Shown here piece by piece: positions 1-10,866 of a stretch of DNA of 64,000 nt (position 1 is its first letter; each line of letters starts with the position of its first letter). The notes under the pieces were generated by a model that was not told the origin of the DNA, did no database searches, and worked only from the letters and a program-made list of their open reading frames with translations. Where the stretch lies: the NCBI RefSeq assembly GCF_050003625.1, contig NC_134401.1:96760852-96824851 (forward strand). The letters are read 5' to 3'. Made by a program: the position numbers and the translations under genes. This DNA is from Haematobia irritans. Lineage: Eukaryota; Arthropoda; Insecta; Diptera; Muscidae.

Positions 1-175
1 AGAAAATTTGTCAAATTTTTTTTCTATAGAAAATGTTATCAAGATTTTATTTCTATAGAAAATTTTTCAAAATTTTATTACTATAGAAAATTTTGTTAAA
101 ATTTTATTTCTATAGAAAATTTTGTCAAAATTTAATTTCTATAGAAAATTTTGTCAAAATTTAATTTCTATATTA
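1..175 (+). repeat. 29-bp minisatellite array (left edge)
   Basis: Tandem copies of a 29-bp unit: ATTTCTATAG, then AAAATTTT, then GTC, then AAAATTTT. Each unit carries the palindrome TTCTATAGAA. I call 'plus' the orientation reading ..CTATAGAAAATTTTGTC... The array runs off the left edge of the window. The same unit recurs in many blocks, in both orientations. Confidence 0.95.
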
Positions 176-964
176 AATTAATTTAAATGAAAGTCTATCT
201 TATATATATGCTAAATATAGTATTAGTAAAAGGCGGCAACTGTAGATTCACGAAGAGAAAGCTTTTACATCCTAGAGATATTTGTGTCCCCTTCTATTTA
301 TTAAATGAATTTTCTGAATTTACACTTGAATTTATTAATATATTTCACCCGATATGGATTTAATAGTATTAAGTAGGTGAGCACCCACATTGATTACATC
401 CATTGATAAAAAAGAAAACACAAAATCATTTTTAATGCCTACAATTGGCGGCACTTCGTTTACTGCACATAAATTGGCCATTTGTCAATTTTTGTTTTCA
501 GTTTTAAAATTGCAATTTTGAAGCGCATGCTATTTATGCATATCGTTTAATAATGAATAAAAATATACATTATTTATCACTTGGGTCGAAATGCTTAAAT
601 ATAAGCTGTTCCTGTTACAGGATAATTGATAATGTGAAATTAATGATGCTTAGGGGTACTTTCAACATGTGCATAATTTATTATTTTTCCAATAACATAA
701 CCACCCTTGTAATTAAATGTCCCCTATTGTACGTTTAACATGATTTACTATTTGAATTTGTTATTTGGTAATTAACTATTTTTTTGCTTTACATTAAGTA
801 ATTCAGAGGACACAAAATAACAATTATCAGGACAATTATAAATGTATAAATGGCACTACTACAATTAAATGCCATTTAACATTTATATCCAATAAAAATG
901 TGATTGAAAATAGGGTCTTATAAAAAAAATCTAAATGTTTATATTCGCTATATCTTTCACTATA
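176..964. other. AT-rich stretch, nothing recognised
   Basis: No repeat family, RNA gene or convincing coding frame was seen. The only reading frame, of about 60 codons, has no recognisable motif. Confidence 0.5.
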
Positions 965-1130
965 GCACGAGGGGAGTATACAAATTTGTCATTCAATTCA
1001 AGACATCAAAATATTGCTCTCAGACCCCATAAAGTATGTAAATATTTTTCTTAGTCGATCTAGCGATGTCCGTCCATCTGTTCGTTCCTATGTTGAAATC
1101 ACTCTAACTTTCGAACGAAATAAACAAATG
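965..1130 (-). mobile_element. DINE-like family A, 3' tail fragment
   Basis: Reading the minus strand, it contains the family A tail landmarks in order: a tract matching 'ctaacttccgaacgaaac', a short GTCC/GTCT run, 'gactcagaat'-like sequence, 'tatactttatggggtct', and 'aatgacaaa' before a decayed terminal hairpin. It is degenerate, with no array or 5' head. Confidence 0.6.
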
Positions 1131-1826
1131 GAACTGAACAATGGTTTTTCTGTTAATTTTAATGAAATATTCCTTCAAATTTGTATCAATAATTTTTTCC
1201 CCAATACGAAAAAACAGATGTTTGATTATTTCAAGCCATGCATGTATTTCAGTTTGGCCTGCCATGGAAATAATTGTGTGGGGCCAGATGGCAAAATTCC
1301 CATGCATAATAAATTCCCAGTAAAAAAAAAAATAAATAAAATTTAAGAAAGCCACAATTTCATTGTTTCATTGAAAATATGTAATTAACTCAATTACAAG
1401 TAAAAAGCAACTGGGAGTCATTGCCGAGGATGTGCTATTTTAAGCTTTGCAATATTATCCTCTATAAAGGTAAGCTATTGCAAGGCAAATTATGTGGAAT
1501 ATTTAATTAAAGGATAATAGCTAAAGGCTTATGATAATTTGAATTTGTCTTAAATAATTTCCTGAACACCTGGTAAATTACTTGGGGGAATTAGAGGAAA
1601 AGATTTTTGGTAATAACAATATGTGAAGCTTAAAATCAATTTAAGGTGATAAGAAATTTCGAAGGAGAAGATTGAAATGTTTACTATACAAAAAATAAGG
1701 CCTTATACTTAATGTCGAAGAAAGCGTAGCTATTTGCAAGGGTTTTGTCATTACATTCCCCAAGAAGAGCGAGATTACTTTAGAGTTACATTAAAGATGG
1801 TGTTCGCAATTAAATCTAAGTTTTTA
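1131..1826. other. AT-rich stretch, nothing recognised
   Basis: No repeat family or coding signal was recognised. Overlapping short frames on both strands near 1104-1355 have no domain and look like chance. Confidence 0.5.
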
Positions 1827-2216
1827 TACCCTTCACCCCTACTGTTGTACAGTGTATAATAAGTTTGAGCATTTGTATGTAATGCCAAGAAATACCAGTA
1901 TGGGATCCATCGGTTAGAATACCGATCGTCTTAGAATTCAATTATGAGTCGATTTAGCAATGTCCGTCTGTCTGTGTCTGTTCATGTATTTTTATGTGTA
2001 AAGTACAGCTCGCATTTTAGATCTGTCTGTCCCCAACTTTGGCATAGGGTCTTATTTCGGCTCAAAGACCATGCATATTGATTTTAGAAAAATCAGTTCA
2101 GACACCGATCTGGTCATAATTGGTATATTTATCAAGCCATCTTCTTAAAATTCCGTTCATCTGAATATTTTGCGAGTCTCGAAAAACCATATCGGTTCAG
2201 ATTTATATAAAGCTCC
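1827..2216 (-). mobile_element. DINE-like family B (outer copy), 3' part
   Basis: The 3' end of a family B element on the minus strand. It has the terminal hairpin (ATACCCTTCACC.. pairing with ..GTACAGTGTAT near 1830-1860), the 'agtcgatttagcaatgtccg' GTCY core near 1945-1985, and the start of the internal repeat. It is interrupted at 2217 by MITE E and resumes at 4986. Confidence 0.75.
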
Positions 2217-2561
2217 CACACTAAAAAAAAGCATGCCCGCTTCCAAAGATTTTGTCTTTACTTTAAAAATTTTGGTATTGATTCCGAACCAAAGAAGCGG
2301 AGAATACAAGTAAGGATACTTTTAATACACAATTCTCTTTAAAATTTGGGTTTTGTGTACTTGGTTCTAGGAAGCAAATTTTAAATTTTCGCTTTTTTAG
2401 TTTTTGTTCTTCATATGCTATCAAAGTCCTTTAAAAACAAGTTAACGACAACTTTTTTTCCAAATTCAGACTCGACTTTCAGTAGAAATTATGCTATGTT
2501 TCAAGTAAAAAACGTCTTTAAAATAAAGTATTGAAAAACATGTCCTATATTTGAATGATTT
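2217..2561 (-). mobile_element. MITE family E, copy 3, first part
   Basis: Reverse complement of the right part of the E copies at 9547-10204 and 12095-12703. It begins with the terminal motif CACACTAAAAAAAAGC. It is split by a family B element (2562-4692) and resumes at 4693. The outer family B reads 'gctccca' before it and 'atatatatctttggcccg' after its far end, so the empty site can be reconstructed. Confidence 0.8.
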
Positions 2562-4692
2562 TTATACCCTTCACCACTACTGTGGTACAGGGTATAATAA
2601 GTTTGTGCATTTGTATGTAACCCCAAGAAGGAGTAATCATAGACCAACCTTTTAGTATACGGATCGGCTTAGAATTAAATTCCGAGTCGATTTAGCGATG
2701 TCCGTCCGTCTGTCTGTCTGTCCGTCTGTCTGTCTGTCTGTTGATGTATTTTTGTGTGCAAAGTACAGCTCGCAGTTTTAGTCCGATTGTCCTAAAATTT
2801 GGTATAGTATCATGTTTCGGCTCAAAGACGATCCCTATAGATGTTGGAAAAAATCGGTTCAGATTTAGATATAGCTGCCATATATATTTTTCACCGATCA
2901 GGTCATAATTGGCGTGTATATCAACCGATCTACCTCAAATTCCGTACATCCGAATACTTTATGAGTCTCGAAAAACTTGCAAAATATCAGCAAAATCGGT
3001 TCAGATTTAGATATAGCTCGCATATATAGCTTTCGCCCGATTTACACTCATTTGCATACAGAGAACAATTTTTTGCTCCAATTTAGTTGAAATTTTGTAT
3101 AGGGAGTAGAATTAGCATTGTAGCTATGCGTGCCAAATTTGGTTGAAATCGGTTCAGATTTAGATATAGCTCCCATATATAGCTTTCGCCCGATTTACAC
3201 TCAAATGACCACAGAGGCCAATTTTTTGCTCCGATTTAGTTGAAATTTTGCACAGGGAGTAGAATTAGCATTGTAGCTATGCGTGCCAAATTTGGTTGAA
3301 ATCGGTTCAGATTTAGATATATCTCCCATATATAGCTTTCGCCCGATTTACACTCATATGACCACAGAGGCCAATTTTTAACTCCGATTTAGTTGAAATT
3401 TTGCACAGGGAGTAGAATTAGCATTGTAGCTATGCATGCCAAATTTGGTTGAAATCGGTTCAGATTTAGATATATCTCCCATATATAGCTTTCGCCCGAT
3501 TTACACTCATATGACCACAGAGGCCAATTTTTAACTCCGATTTAGTTGAAATTTTGCACAGGGAGTAGAATTAGCATTGTAGCTATGCATGCCAAATTTG
3601 GTTGAAATCGGTTCAGATTTAGATATATCTCCCATATATAGCTTTCGCCCGATTTACACTCATATGACCACAGAGACCAATTTTTAACTCCGATTTAGTT
3701 GAAATTTTGCACAGGGAGTAGAATTAACATTGTAGCTATGCATGCCAAATTTGGTTGAAATCGGTTCAGATTTAGATATATCTCCCATATATAGCTTTCG
3801 CCCGATTTACACTCATATGACCACAGAGGCCAATTTTTAACTCCGATTTAGTTGAAATTTTGCACAGGGAGTAGAATTAGCATTGTAGCTATGCGTGCCA
3901 AATTTGGTTGAAATCGGTTCAGATTTAGATATATCTCCCATATATAGCTTTCGCCCGATTTACACTCATATGACCACAGAGGCCAATTTTTAACTCCGAT
4001 TTAGTTGAAATTTTGCACAGGGAGTAGAATTAGCATTGTAGCTATGCATGCCAAATTTGGTTGAAATCGGTTCAGATTTAGATATATCTCCCATATATAG
4101 CTTTCGCCCGATTTACACTCATATGACCACAGAGGCCAATTTTTAACTCTGATTTAGTTGAAATTTTGCACAGGGAGTAGAATTAGCATTGTAGCTATGC
4201 GTGCCAAATTTGGTTGAAATTGGTTCAGATTTAGATATAGCTCCCATATATATGTTTTTCTGTTTTCGACAAAAATGGTCAAAATACCAACATTTTCCTT
4301 GTAAAATCGCCACTGCTTAGTCACAAAGTTGTAAAAATGACTCTAATTTTCCTAAACTTCTAATACATATATATCGAGCGATAAATCATAAATAAACTTT
4401 TTCGAAGTTTCCTTAAAATTGCTTCAGATTTAAACGTTTCCCATATTTTTTTACTAACATTGTGTTCCACCCTAGTGCATTAGCCGACTTAAATTTTGAG
4501 TCTATAGATTTTGTAGAAGTCTATCAAATTCTTCCAGATCGAGTGATATTTAAATGTATGTATTTGGGACAAACCTTTATATATAGCCCCCAACACATTT
4601 GACGGATGTGATATGGTATCGAAAATTTAGATCTACAAAGTGGTCCAGGGTATAATATAGTCGGCCCCGCCCGACTTTAGACTTTCCTTACT
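2562..4692 (-). mobile_element. DINE-like family B, complete copy
   Basis: A complete element on the minus strand. The 5' head is at its right end: the complement of AGTAAGGAAAGTCTAAAGTC and GGGCGGGGCCGACTATAT near 4640-4690. The 3' hairpin is at 2570-2602. The (GTCY)n core CCGTCCGTCTGTCTGTCTG is near 2700-2742. Between them lies an array of 153-bp units. The head contains TTATACCCTG.ACCAC, the inverted counterpart of the 3' hairpin arm. GTCY core, subterminal inverted repeats and terminal hairpin are the hallmarks of DINE-1/Helentron-associated elements. No coding sequence is present; mobilisation would need an autonomous Helentron elsewhere. Confidence 0.8.
2870..4255 (-). repeat. 153-bp tandem array inside family B
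   Basis: The landmark TTTCGCCCGA occurs at 3031, 3184, 3337, 3490, 3643, 3796, 3949 and 4102: seven successive steps of exactly 153 bp. Units from 3337 to 4250 are almost identical, which implies recent expansion or homogenisation; outer units are more diverged. Confidence 0.97.
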
Positions 4693-4985
4693 GGTTTGCT
4701 TTGCTTTTTTAAAGATTTTTTTTGCTTTTTTTAAAGAATTTTTCTGAATTATTAAAGTCAAGTTGACCTTAGCCCAAATATTTTTTTCTTTCATGTTATG
4801 ATACCCATTTTTAAGTCAAAACACTTAATTATAAGGACAATGCGACTTCATTGAAAAGTTTATCGACGTTTGGACAAGGAAAAAAATTTATATTAGTGAA
4901 ATGCGTCTTCTATGCTAAGCAAAATTTGCATTCGTATTTTAAAGACATGAAATCTTTGACCTCACGACAATATTTTTTTCAGTGC
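4693..4985 (-). mobile_element. MITE family E, copy 3, second part
   Basis: Continuation of E after the family B insertion. It matches the left part of the copies at 9547 and 12095 (for example 'ctcacgacaatattttttt' before the end CAGTGC). A short frame here has no coding merit. Confidence 0.8.
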
Positions 4986-5287
4986 ATATATATCTTTGGC
5001 CCGATTTACACTCATATGACCACAGAGACCTATTTACATGAAATTTTGCACAGGGAGTAGAATTGAAAATCTAGCTATGCGTGCTAATTTTGGTTCAAAT
5101 CGATTCAGATTAAGATATAGCGCCCATATATATTTTTCGACTGTTATAGATTTAATTGGCTTCAGAGGCCAGATTTTTGCTTTTATTTCGTTCAAATTTT
5201 CCACAAAGAGTACAACTGATGATATCGTGAAGTGTGCCAAATTTGAAATCGATTCAGATTTAGACACAAGCTTCGATATATATCTTT
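4986..5287 (-). mobile_element. DINE-like family B (outer copy), continuation
   Basis: Resumes the outer family B internal repeat ('cccgatttacactcatatga', 'aaattttgcacagggagtag'). It is ended at 5288 by MITE F; diverged family B sequence continues after 5845. Confidence 0.7.
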
Positions 5288-5845
5288 CCAGCAAAAAAAT
5301 TGGAAATTCTTCTAAAGGCATAACTTTAAAAGCACTTCTAAAAATGTCCTCCCAAAGATGTTCTTTATTTTAACTGTACAGGAAGTTAATTTTAAACAAT
5401 TTTTTTATAACTCGATTTTTCATATTTTTAATGGGAATTTTAATTTTTTTTTGCTTCAAATAGGATAAAATCAGACTAAGAATTAATAAAATGGTACAAA
5501 TAATTTAAATTTTGCCGTATAAATTGCTAAATCCATTTTAGAAAAATTGCGAATTTTGGAAAATATATGATGTCAAATGTTCTAGACAAGTATTAGGATG
5601 CATTAAAAATCATAAAAAAATTGTAAAAATTATTTATTTGTCTAAATATTACAAAATTTCTTAATTCACAACCAAACCACTGAATTGGCATTACACCTTA
5701 AGAAGTGACGCAAATTCAGTGCAACGGCTGTTGAAATGGTGGATATCCGTCCTATGACAAGCCCATGTCAAATGCATCGCTTCTGCGCCAATTTTGCACC
5801 ATTTTCTGATCCAAAAAGAACATTTTCATTCCGATTTACATGCAA
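5288..5845 (+). mobile_element. MITE family F, copy 1
   Basis: Starts with the terminal motif CAGCAAAAAAATTGG. It shares its internal sequence (for example 'atgcattaaaaatcataaaa', 'cctatgacaagcccatgt', 'gatccaaaaagaacatttt') with copies near 10238, 28228, 46036 and 48829. Complete copies end in TTTTGCTGGGA, so the termini are inverted (TCCCAGCAAAA). Confidence 0.7.
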
Positions 5846-5950
5846 TTTTATAGTGAGAGTAGAATTAATATTTTAGCAATATGGTGGGCCAAGATTAGTT
5901 AAAATTGGTTAAAATTTGGATACAGCTGCTATAGTGAGGGAAATATTGTA
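5846..5950 (-). mobile_element. Diverged family B fragment and mariner target site
   Basis: 'ccgatttacatgcaatttta' and 'gtgagagtagaattaatat' are diverged family B unit sequence. It ends at the TA dinucleotide 5949-5950, the expected mariner target. Confidence 0.5.
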
Positions 5951-7194
5951 ATAGGTTGGCTGATAAGTCCCCGGTCTGACACATAGATGACGCCACTAGT
6001 ATTAAATGCATATTATTTTTATATAGTACCAACCTTCAAATGATTCGTGTCAAAATTTGACGTTTGTAAGTCAATTAGTTTGTGAGATAGAGCGTCTTTT
6101 GTGAAGCAACTTTTGTTATTGTGAAAAAATGGAAAAAAAGGAATTTCTTGTTTTGATAAAATAATGTTTTCTGAAGGGAAAAAATACGGTGGAAGCAAAC
6201 ACATGGCTTTATATATGCAAAATATGCAAAATTCAAGCGTGTTGAAATGAGCACGCAGGACGGTGAACGCAGTGGACGTCCGAAAGAGGTGGTTACCGAC
6301 GAAAACATCAAAAAAATCCACAAAATGATTTTGAATGACCGTAAAATTAAGTTGATCGAGATAGCAGAGGCCTTAAAGATATCAAAGGAACGTGTTGGTC
6401 ATATTATTCATCAATATTTGGATATGCGAAAGCTCTGTGCAAAATGGGTGCCGCGCGACCTCACATTTGACCAAAAACAACAACGTGTTGATGATTCTGA
6501 GCGGTGTTTGCAGCTGTTAACTCGTAATACACCCGAGTTTTTCCATCGATATGTGACAATGGATGAAACATGGCTCCATCACTACACTCCTGAGTCCAAT
6601 CGACAGTCGGCTGAGTGGACAGCGACCGGTGAACCGTCTCCGATGCGTGGAAAGACTCAAAAGTCAGCTGGCAAAGTAATGGCCTCTGTTTTTTGGGATG
6701 CGCATGGAATAATTTTTATCGATTATCTTGAGAAGGGAAAAAACATCAACAGTGACTATTATATGGCGTTAATGGAGCGTTTAAAGGTCGAAATCGCGGC
6801 GAAACGGTCCCATATGAAGAAGAAAAAAGTGTTGTTCCACCAAGACAACGCACCGTGCCACAAGTCATTGAGAACGATGGCAAAAAATCATGAATTGGGC
6901 TTCGAAATGCTTCCCCACCCACCGTATTCTCCAGATCTGACCCCCAGTGACTTTTTCTTGTTCTCAGACCTCAGAAGGATGCTCGCAGGGAAAAAATTTG
7001 GCTGCAATGAAGAGGTGATCGCCGAAACTGAGGCCTATTTTGAGGCAAAACCGAAGGAGTACTACCAAAATGGTATCAAAAAATTTGAAGGTCGTTATAA
7101 TCGTTGTATCGCTCTTGAAGGAAACTATGTTGAATAATAAAAACGAATTTTGACAAAAAAATGTGTTTTTCTTTGTTAGACCGGGGGCTTATCA
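5951..7194 (+). mobile_element. Irritans-subfamily mariner (Himar1-like)
   Basis: The 5' terminal inverted repeat (ATAGGTTGGCTGATAAGTCC, continuing CCGGTCTGACACATAGATG) is the Himar1/irritans mariner end. The 3' repeat (TTAGACCGGGGGCTTATCA, 7176-7194) is its inverse but lacks the outer ~10 bp (GCCAACCTGT in intact relatives). Total length ~1.24 kb against ~1.3 kb for the family. The transposase inside is broken (next entry). It lies within old family B sequence and so inserted later. It is not autonomous and, with a truncated 3' end, probably poorly mobilisable. Confidence 0.93.
6129..7137 (+). pseudogene. Mariner transposase, DD34D, disabled at the N-terminus
   Basis: The long open part (ATG 6247 to stop 7135-7137, 296 codons) carries WVPRDL (residues 67-72 of this part), first catalytic Asp in VTMDETW (D106), second in HQDNAPCH (D200) and third in LTPSDFF (D235). 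There are 34 residues between the last two, so DD34D is intact. The family protein is ~348 aa. The missing start is upstream at ATG 6129 (MEKKEFLVLIK), but codon 12 there is TAA (6162-6164). After ...EANTWL (~6207) about 17 codons are deleted with a net frameshift, and TATGCAAAA is doubled (6214-6231). The first helix-turn-helix of the DNA-binding domain is therefore damaged. An internal start at 6247 would give a catalytic core lacking part of the TIR-binding region; I infer a pseudogene. Confidence 0.9.
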
Positions 7195-7915
7195 AATCGG
7201 GTCAGATTTAGATAAGGCCTGTTATAATCTTCCGATTTAGGCTTCAGCGATGATTTCCCTAGACTTTCCACAGAGCCGTATAAGATTTAGATAAGGCTCT
7301 GGCATGTGGACAATTGACCACCTAATTTGACAAGATCTACGTAGCAAAAATTGTAAAAAAGATCTCAAATTTACCTACACCTCTTCAATTTACACTTCAC
7401 TACTTTTGTGCAATTGTATGGGAGCAACTGCACTTTACTGGCATCTCACCAAATCGATTAAATTTCTAGTATGTTACGACAGTTGGTGTGTTGATTCCAA
7501 ACAAAGTAAACATTTTGGTCCGTCAGTACCCGGATCTTGAGAAATAACTTCTAAAAGTCTATTAAAATTTTGCTATATCTCATTTATGGTTTAATTTGAA
7601 CAATTTTGGTGTTGTTGTTAACTTGGTCTCAATGCTATTAACCAAAAAACAAAAACTTTATGTATTTCACTAAAGTTTATGTTCAGATTGAACCATATAA
7701 CCATATAATAACAGTTTGAATTATTCGTATTCGTATTAGTATTTCTCAAGACCCGTGTACTTCCGGGCCAAAATTTTTACTTAGTTAGAATCAGACCACC
7801 AAACCAAAGACCCTATGCCAAATTTGAGGCGATCAGACTTAGAAGTACCTCTAGCACTTTGCACACAAAAATAAATCTACAGACAGACGGACATCGCCCA
7901 ATTAACCAAGAATTT
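7195..7915. other. Decayed family B/C sequence
   Basis: Right after the mariner, 'aatcgggtcagatttagata' continues old family B sequence. From about 7790, 'accctatgccaaatttgagg' and 'agacagacggacatcgcccaatt' are a DINE-like tail with a GTCY-type core. Between 7380 and 7740 I recognise nothing specific. The direct repeat TAACCAAGAATTT (7903-7915) is the left target-site duplication of the SINE. Confidence 0.5.
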
Positions 7916-8254
7916 TGGGAGCCACCGTGGTACAATGGTTAGCATGCCCGCCTTGCATACACAAGGTCGTGGGTTCGATTCCTGCTTCGACCGAACACCA
8001 AAAAGTTTTCAGAGGTGGATTATCCCACCTCGATAATGCTGGTGACATTTCTGAGGGTTTCAAATCTTCTCTATTTAAGTGGTTTCACTGCAATGTGGAA
8101 TACCGTTCGGACTCGGCTATAAAAAGGAGATCCCTTGTCATTGAGCTTAACATGGAATCGGACAGCACTCAGTGATAAGAGAGAAATTCACCAATGTGGT
8201 ATCACAATGGACTCTAAGTGAGCCTGATACATCGGGCTGCCTCCTAACCTAACC
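7916..8254 (+). mobile_element. tRNA-derived SINE with LINE-type tail
   Basis: The head is tRNA-like: A box TGGTACAATGG (7928-7938), B box GGTTCGATTCC (7972-7982), and between them a stem CCTTG/CAAGG in the anticodon-arm position. The body is tRNA-unrelated. The last ~65 bp (from TGTGGTATCACAATGGACT) match the 3' end of the LINE at 33381-36173, then CCTAACC repeats. TAACCAAGAATTT flanks it at 7903-7915 and 8255-8267; part of the right copy merges with the tail. The internal Pol III promoter looks intact. Inference: it is or was retrotransposed by that LINE family. A reading frame across it is spurious. Confidence 0.88.
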
Positions 8255-8267
8255 TAACCAAGAATTT

Positions 8268-9330
8268 AATTCTTGAGCAGGGAGAAATTCTAAGACGATA
8301 TAAGCATATCCGTCTGTCTGTCTGCGCCTTCAATAATGGCGCTATCGTCCGGAAATTTGGCACAGATCCGTTTTTTGTTTGCAGTCAGGTCAAGTTCGAA
8401 GATGGGCTATATCGGTCCAAGTTTTGATATAGTCCCCATATAAACCGACCTCCCGATTTTGGGTCTTGGGCTTATAAAAACTATAGTTTTTATCCGATTT
8501 GTCTGAAATTGGAAATCTAGAGGTATTTTAATACCATAAAAAGGTGTGCCGCAAATGGTGACTATCGGTTCATGTTTTGGTTCAGCCCCTATATAGACCG
8601 ATCTCCCGATTTTATTTCTTGGGCTGTATTTATTATCCGATTTGCCTGAAATTTGAAATCTAGAAGTATTTAATGACCAAAAATAGGTGTGTCGAAATTG
8701 GGGTATATCGGTCCATGTTTTGGTATAGCCCCAATATAGACCGAGGCATTTTAAGATCACAAATATGTGTGCCGAAAGTAGTGCCTATCGGTTCATATTT
8801 AGGTATAGCCCCCATAGCAACCGATCTCCCGACTTTACTTCTTGGACTTCTAGAAACCGTAGTTTTATCCAATTTGCCTGAAATTAGAAATCTGGAGGTA
8901 TTCTAGGACCATAAAGAGGAGTGTTACCTGAAATTGGAAATCGAGAGGTACTTTAGAACCGTAAAGAGGTGTGCCAAAAATGGTGAGCATCGGTCCATGT
9001 TGTGGTATGGTCCCCATATAAACCGATCTCCCGATTTGGGGTCTTGGGCTTATAGAAACCGTAGTTTTCATCCAATTTGCCTGAAATTGGAAATCTATAG
9101 GTATTTTGGCACCATAAAGAGGTGTACTGAAAATGGTCCGTATCGGTCCATGTTTTGGTATAGCCCCCATATAGACCGATCTCCCGATTTAACTCCTTGG
9201 GCTTCTAGAAACCGTAGTTTTTATCTGATTTGCCCGAAAATGTAAATATACTTGTATTTCGCATTTCTTTTTACCGGTCCATTTGGTAAGGCATCAATAT
9301 AGACCGATTTAACTTCTTGAGGCTACACCC
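8268..9330 (-). mobile_element. DINE-like family C with internal repeats
   Basis: After the SINE the interrupted tail resumes (ATTCTTGAG.., a (GTCTGT) run near 8310). Internal units follow, with landmarks 'atcggtccatgttttggtat', 'agcccccatatagaccgatc', 'tcccgattt'. CCCGAT landmarks lie at 8452, 8605, 8828, 9030 and 9183: two steps of exactly 153 bp, the others (223, 202) disrupted. Frames on both strands here come from the repeats and do not encode proteins. Confidence 0.7.
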
Positions 9331-9546
9331 AAAGAAAAAATATTTTGCTCTGCAATAAAATTTTAGACAAAGAAAATCCCCTTTCGTATAAGGTATTTTC
9401 GTTTAGAGCAAATTAATCCGAATTTTTGATAAGCGATTCAACGATTTTCTCTAAAATTTGTGTCAAAAGATAACTTTGTTTGTCTAAAATTTCATTTCTC
9501 AGAAAAGAAAACTCTTCCTTTAGTGTATGGCAGGAGCACTGATCAT
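9331..9546. other. Short unassigned AT-rich sequence
   Basis: Begins 'acacccaaagaaaaaat', which resembles a MITE end of this genome ('acaccca/acactga' followed by an A-run). No second end was located, so it stays unassigned. Confidence 0.3.
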
Positions 9547-10204
9547 ACACTGAAACAAATATTGTCGTGAGGTCAAAGATTTCATGTCTTTAAAATACAA
9601 ATGCAAATTTTGCTTACCATAGAAGACGAATTTCTCTAATATAAAGTTTTTTTCCTTGTCCAAAAGTCGATAAACTTATCAATGAATTCGTATTGTCCTT
9701 ATAATTAAGCGATTTGACTTAAAAATGGGTATCATAACATGAAAGAAAAAATGTTTGAGCTAAGGTCAACTTGACTTTAATAATTCAGAAAAGTTCTTTA
9801 AATTTAATGAAATTGTCTTCAAATTTTTTTGGCTTTTTGCATCTTGACTACAAAGCAAAAAATCGTTCAAATATAGGACATGTTTTTCAAAACTTTATTT
9901 TAAAGACGTTTTTTACTTGAAACTTAGCATAATTTCTACTGGAAGTCGAGTCTTAATTTGGAATATAAACTTGTCGTTAACTCGTTTTTAAAGGACTTTG
10001 ATAGTATATGAAGAAAAAAAAGCTGAAAAAGTGAAAAATTAAAATTTGCTTCCTAGAAGCAAGTACACAAAACTCAAATTTAAAAGAGAATTGTGTCTTA
10101 AAAGTATCCTTACTTGTATTCTCCGCTTCTTTGGCTCGGAATCAATACCAAAATTTTTAAAGTGAAGACAAAATCTTTGGAACCGGGTATGTTTTTTTCA
10201 GTGT
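9547..10204 (+). mobile_element. MITE family E, copy 1 (complete)
   Basis: About 658 bp. Starts ACACTGAAACAAATATTG and ends TTTTTTTCAGTGTG, so the termini are inverted (CACACTGAAAAAAA). Internal sequence is shared with the copies at 2217-2561/4693-4985 and 12095-12703. No coding capacity. Confidence 0.85.
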
Positions 10205-10237
10205 GAAAATTACTTGAAACTAAAAGTAAAATTTCCA

Positions 10238-10605
10238 TGTAATAATTTTATAATAAATAATTTTTAAAATTTTTTTATGATTTTAATGCATTATAACGCT
10301 TGTCTGGAACATTTGACATCAACTATATTCAAAAATTCGCAATTTTTCTGGAAAGGATTTAGCATTTTTTTCGGCAAAATTGAAAAAATTTGCACTATTG
10401 CTTTAATTTTTAATCTGTTTTTAGCCCATTTGAAATAATAAAATTTTAAATTTCCCAATAAAAATATGAAAAAGCGAGTTATAAAAAATTGACTCAAATG
10501 AACTTCCTGTGGAATTAAAATAAAGAACATCTTTGGGAGGACATTTTTGGAAGTGCTTTTAAAGTTGTGCCTTAAGAAAAACCTCCAAATTTTTTTGCTG
10601 GAGAT
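10238..10605 (-). mobile_element. MITE family F, copy 2 (partial)
   Basis: Reverse orientation relative to copy 1: 'gattttaatgcattataacg', 'gggaggacatttttggaagt', ending TTTTTTTGCTGGA. The outer part seen in copies 3-5 is missing. Confidence 0.65.
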
Positions 10606-10796
10606 TTCTCTGAAACTCAAACAAAATTGGTTTTTATAAATCCAGAATCTGATCTAATCTTCATAGGTAGAATCTTTAATTTTTTTCTTCGGGAAGCGTA
10701 CTGGTTGAACTGATTTTCTTGGAAGAATATTTATTATCAAATCCCCTGAAATTCTATATATTATCATCCAGCTATGACGAAGAGTTCTTCTTGAAA
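10606..10796. other. Unassigned AT-rich sequence
   Basis: Nothing recognised. A 63-codon frame starting here runs into the adjacent repeat and is not supported. Confidence 0.4.
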
Positions 10797-10866
10797 ACTA
10801 TTATCCATGGTGGATATTTAAAATTCAGCCCGGCCGAACTTACTGCTGTATATACTTGTTTAAGTT
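10797..10866 (-). mobile_element. DINE-like family A, 5' head fragment
   Basis: On the minus strand this reads AAACAAGTATATACAGCAGT, then 'aagttcggccgggctgaa', then a 'ccaccatggat' motif. That is the family A 5' head with its subterminal repeat arm. The rest of the element is absent. Confidence 0.7.

Noticed and set aside
7915..8175. 86-codon frame and possible functional tRNA gene
   Set aside because: It lies across the SINE. The tRNA-like part has A and B boxes but no proper acceptor stem pairing and continues into a SINE body and LINE tail with target duplication.
8241..8260. CCTAACC repeats as telomeric sequence
   Set aside because: Only a few units, always at the 3' end of the LINE/SINE; they are retroposon tails.
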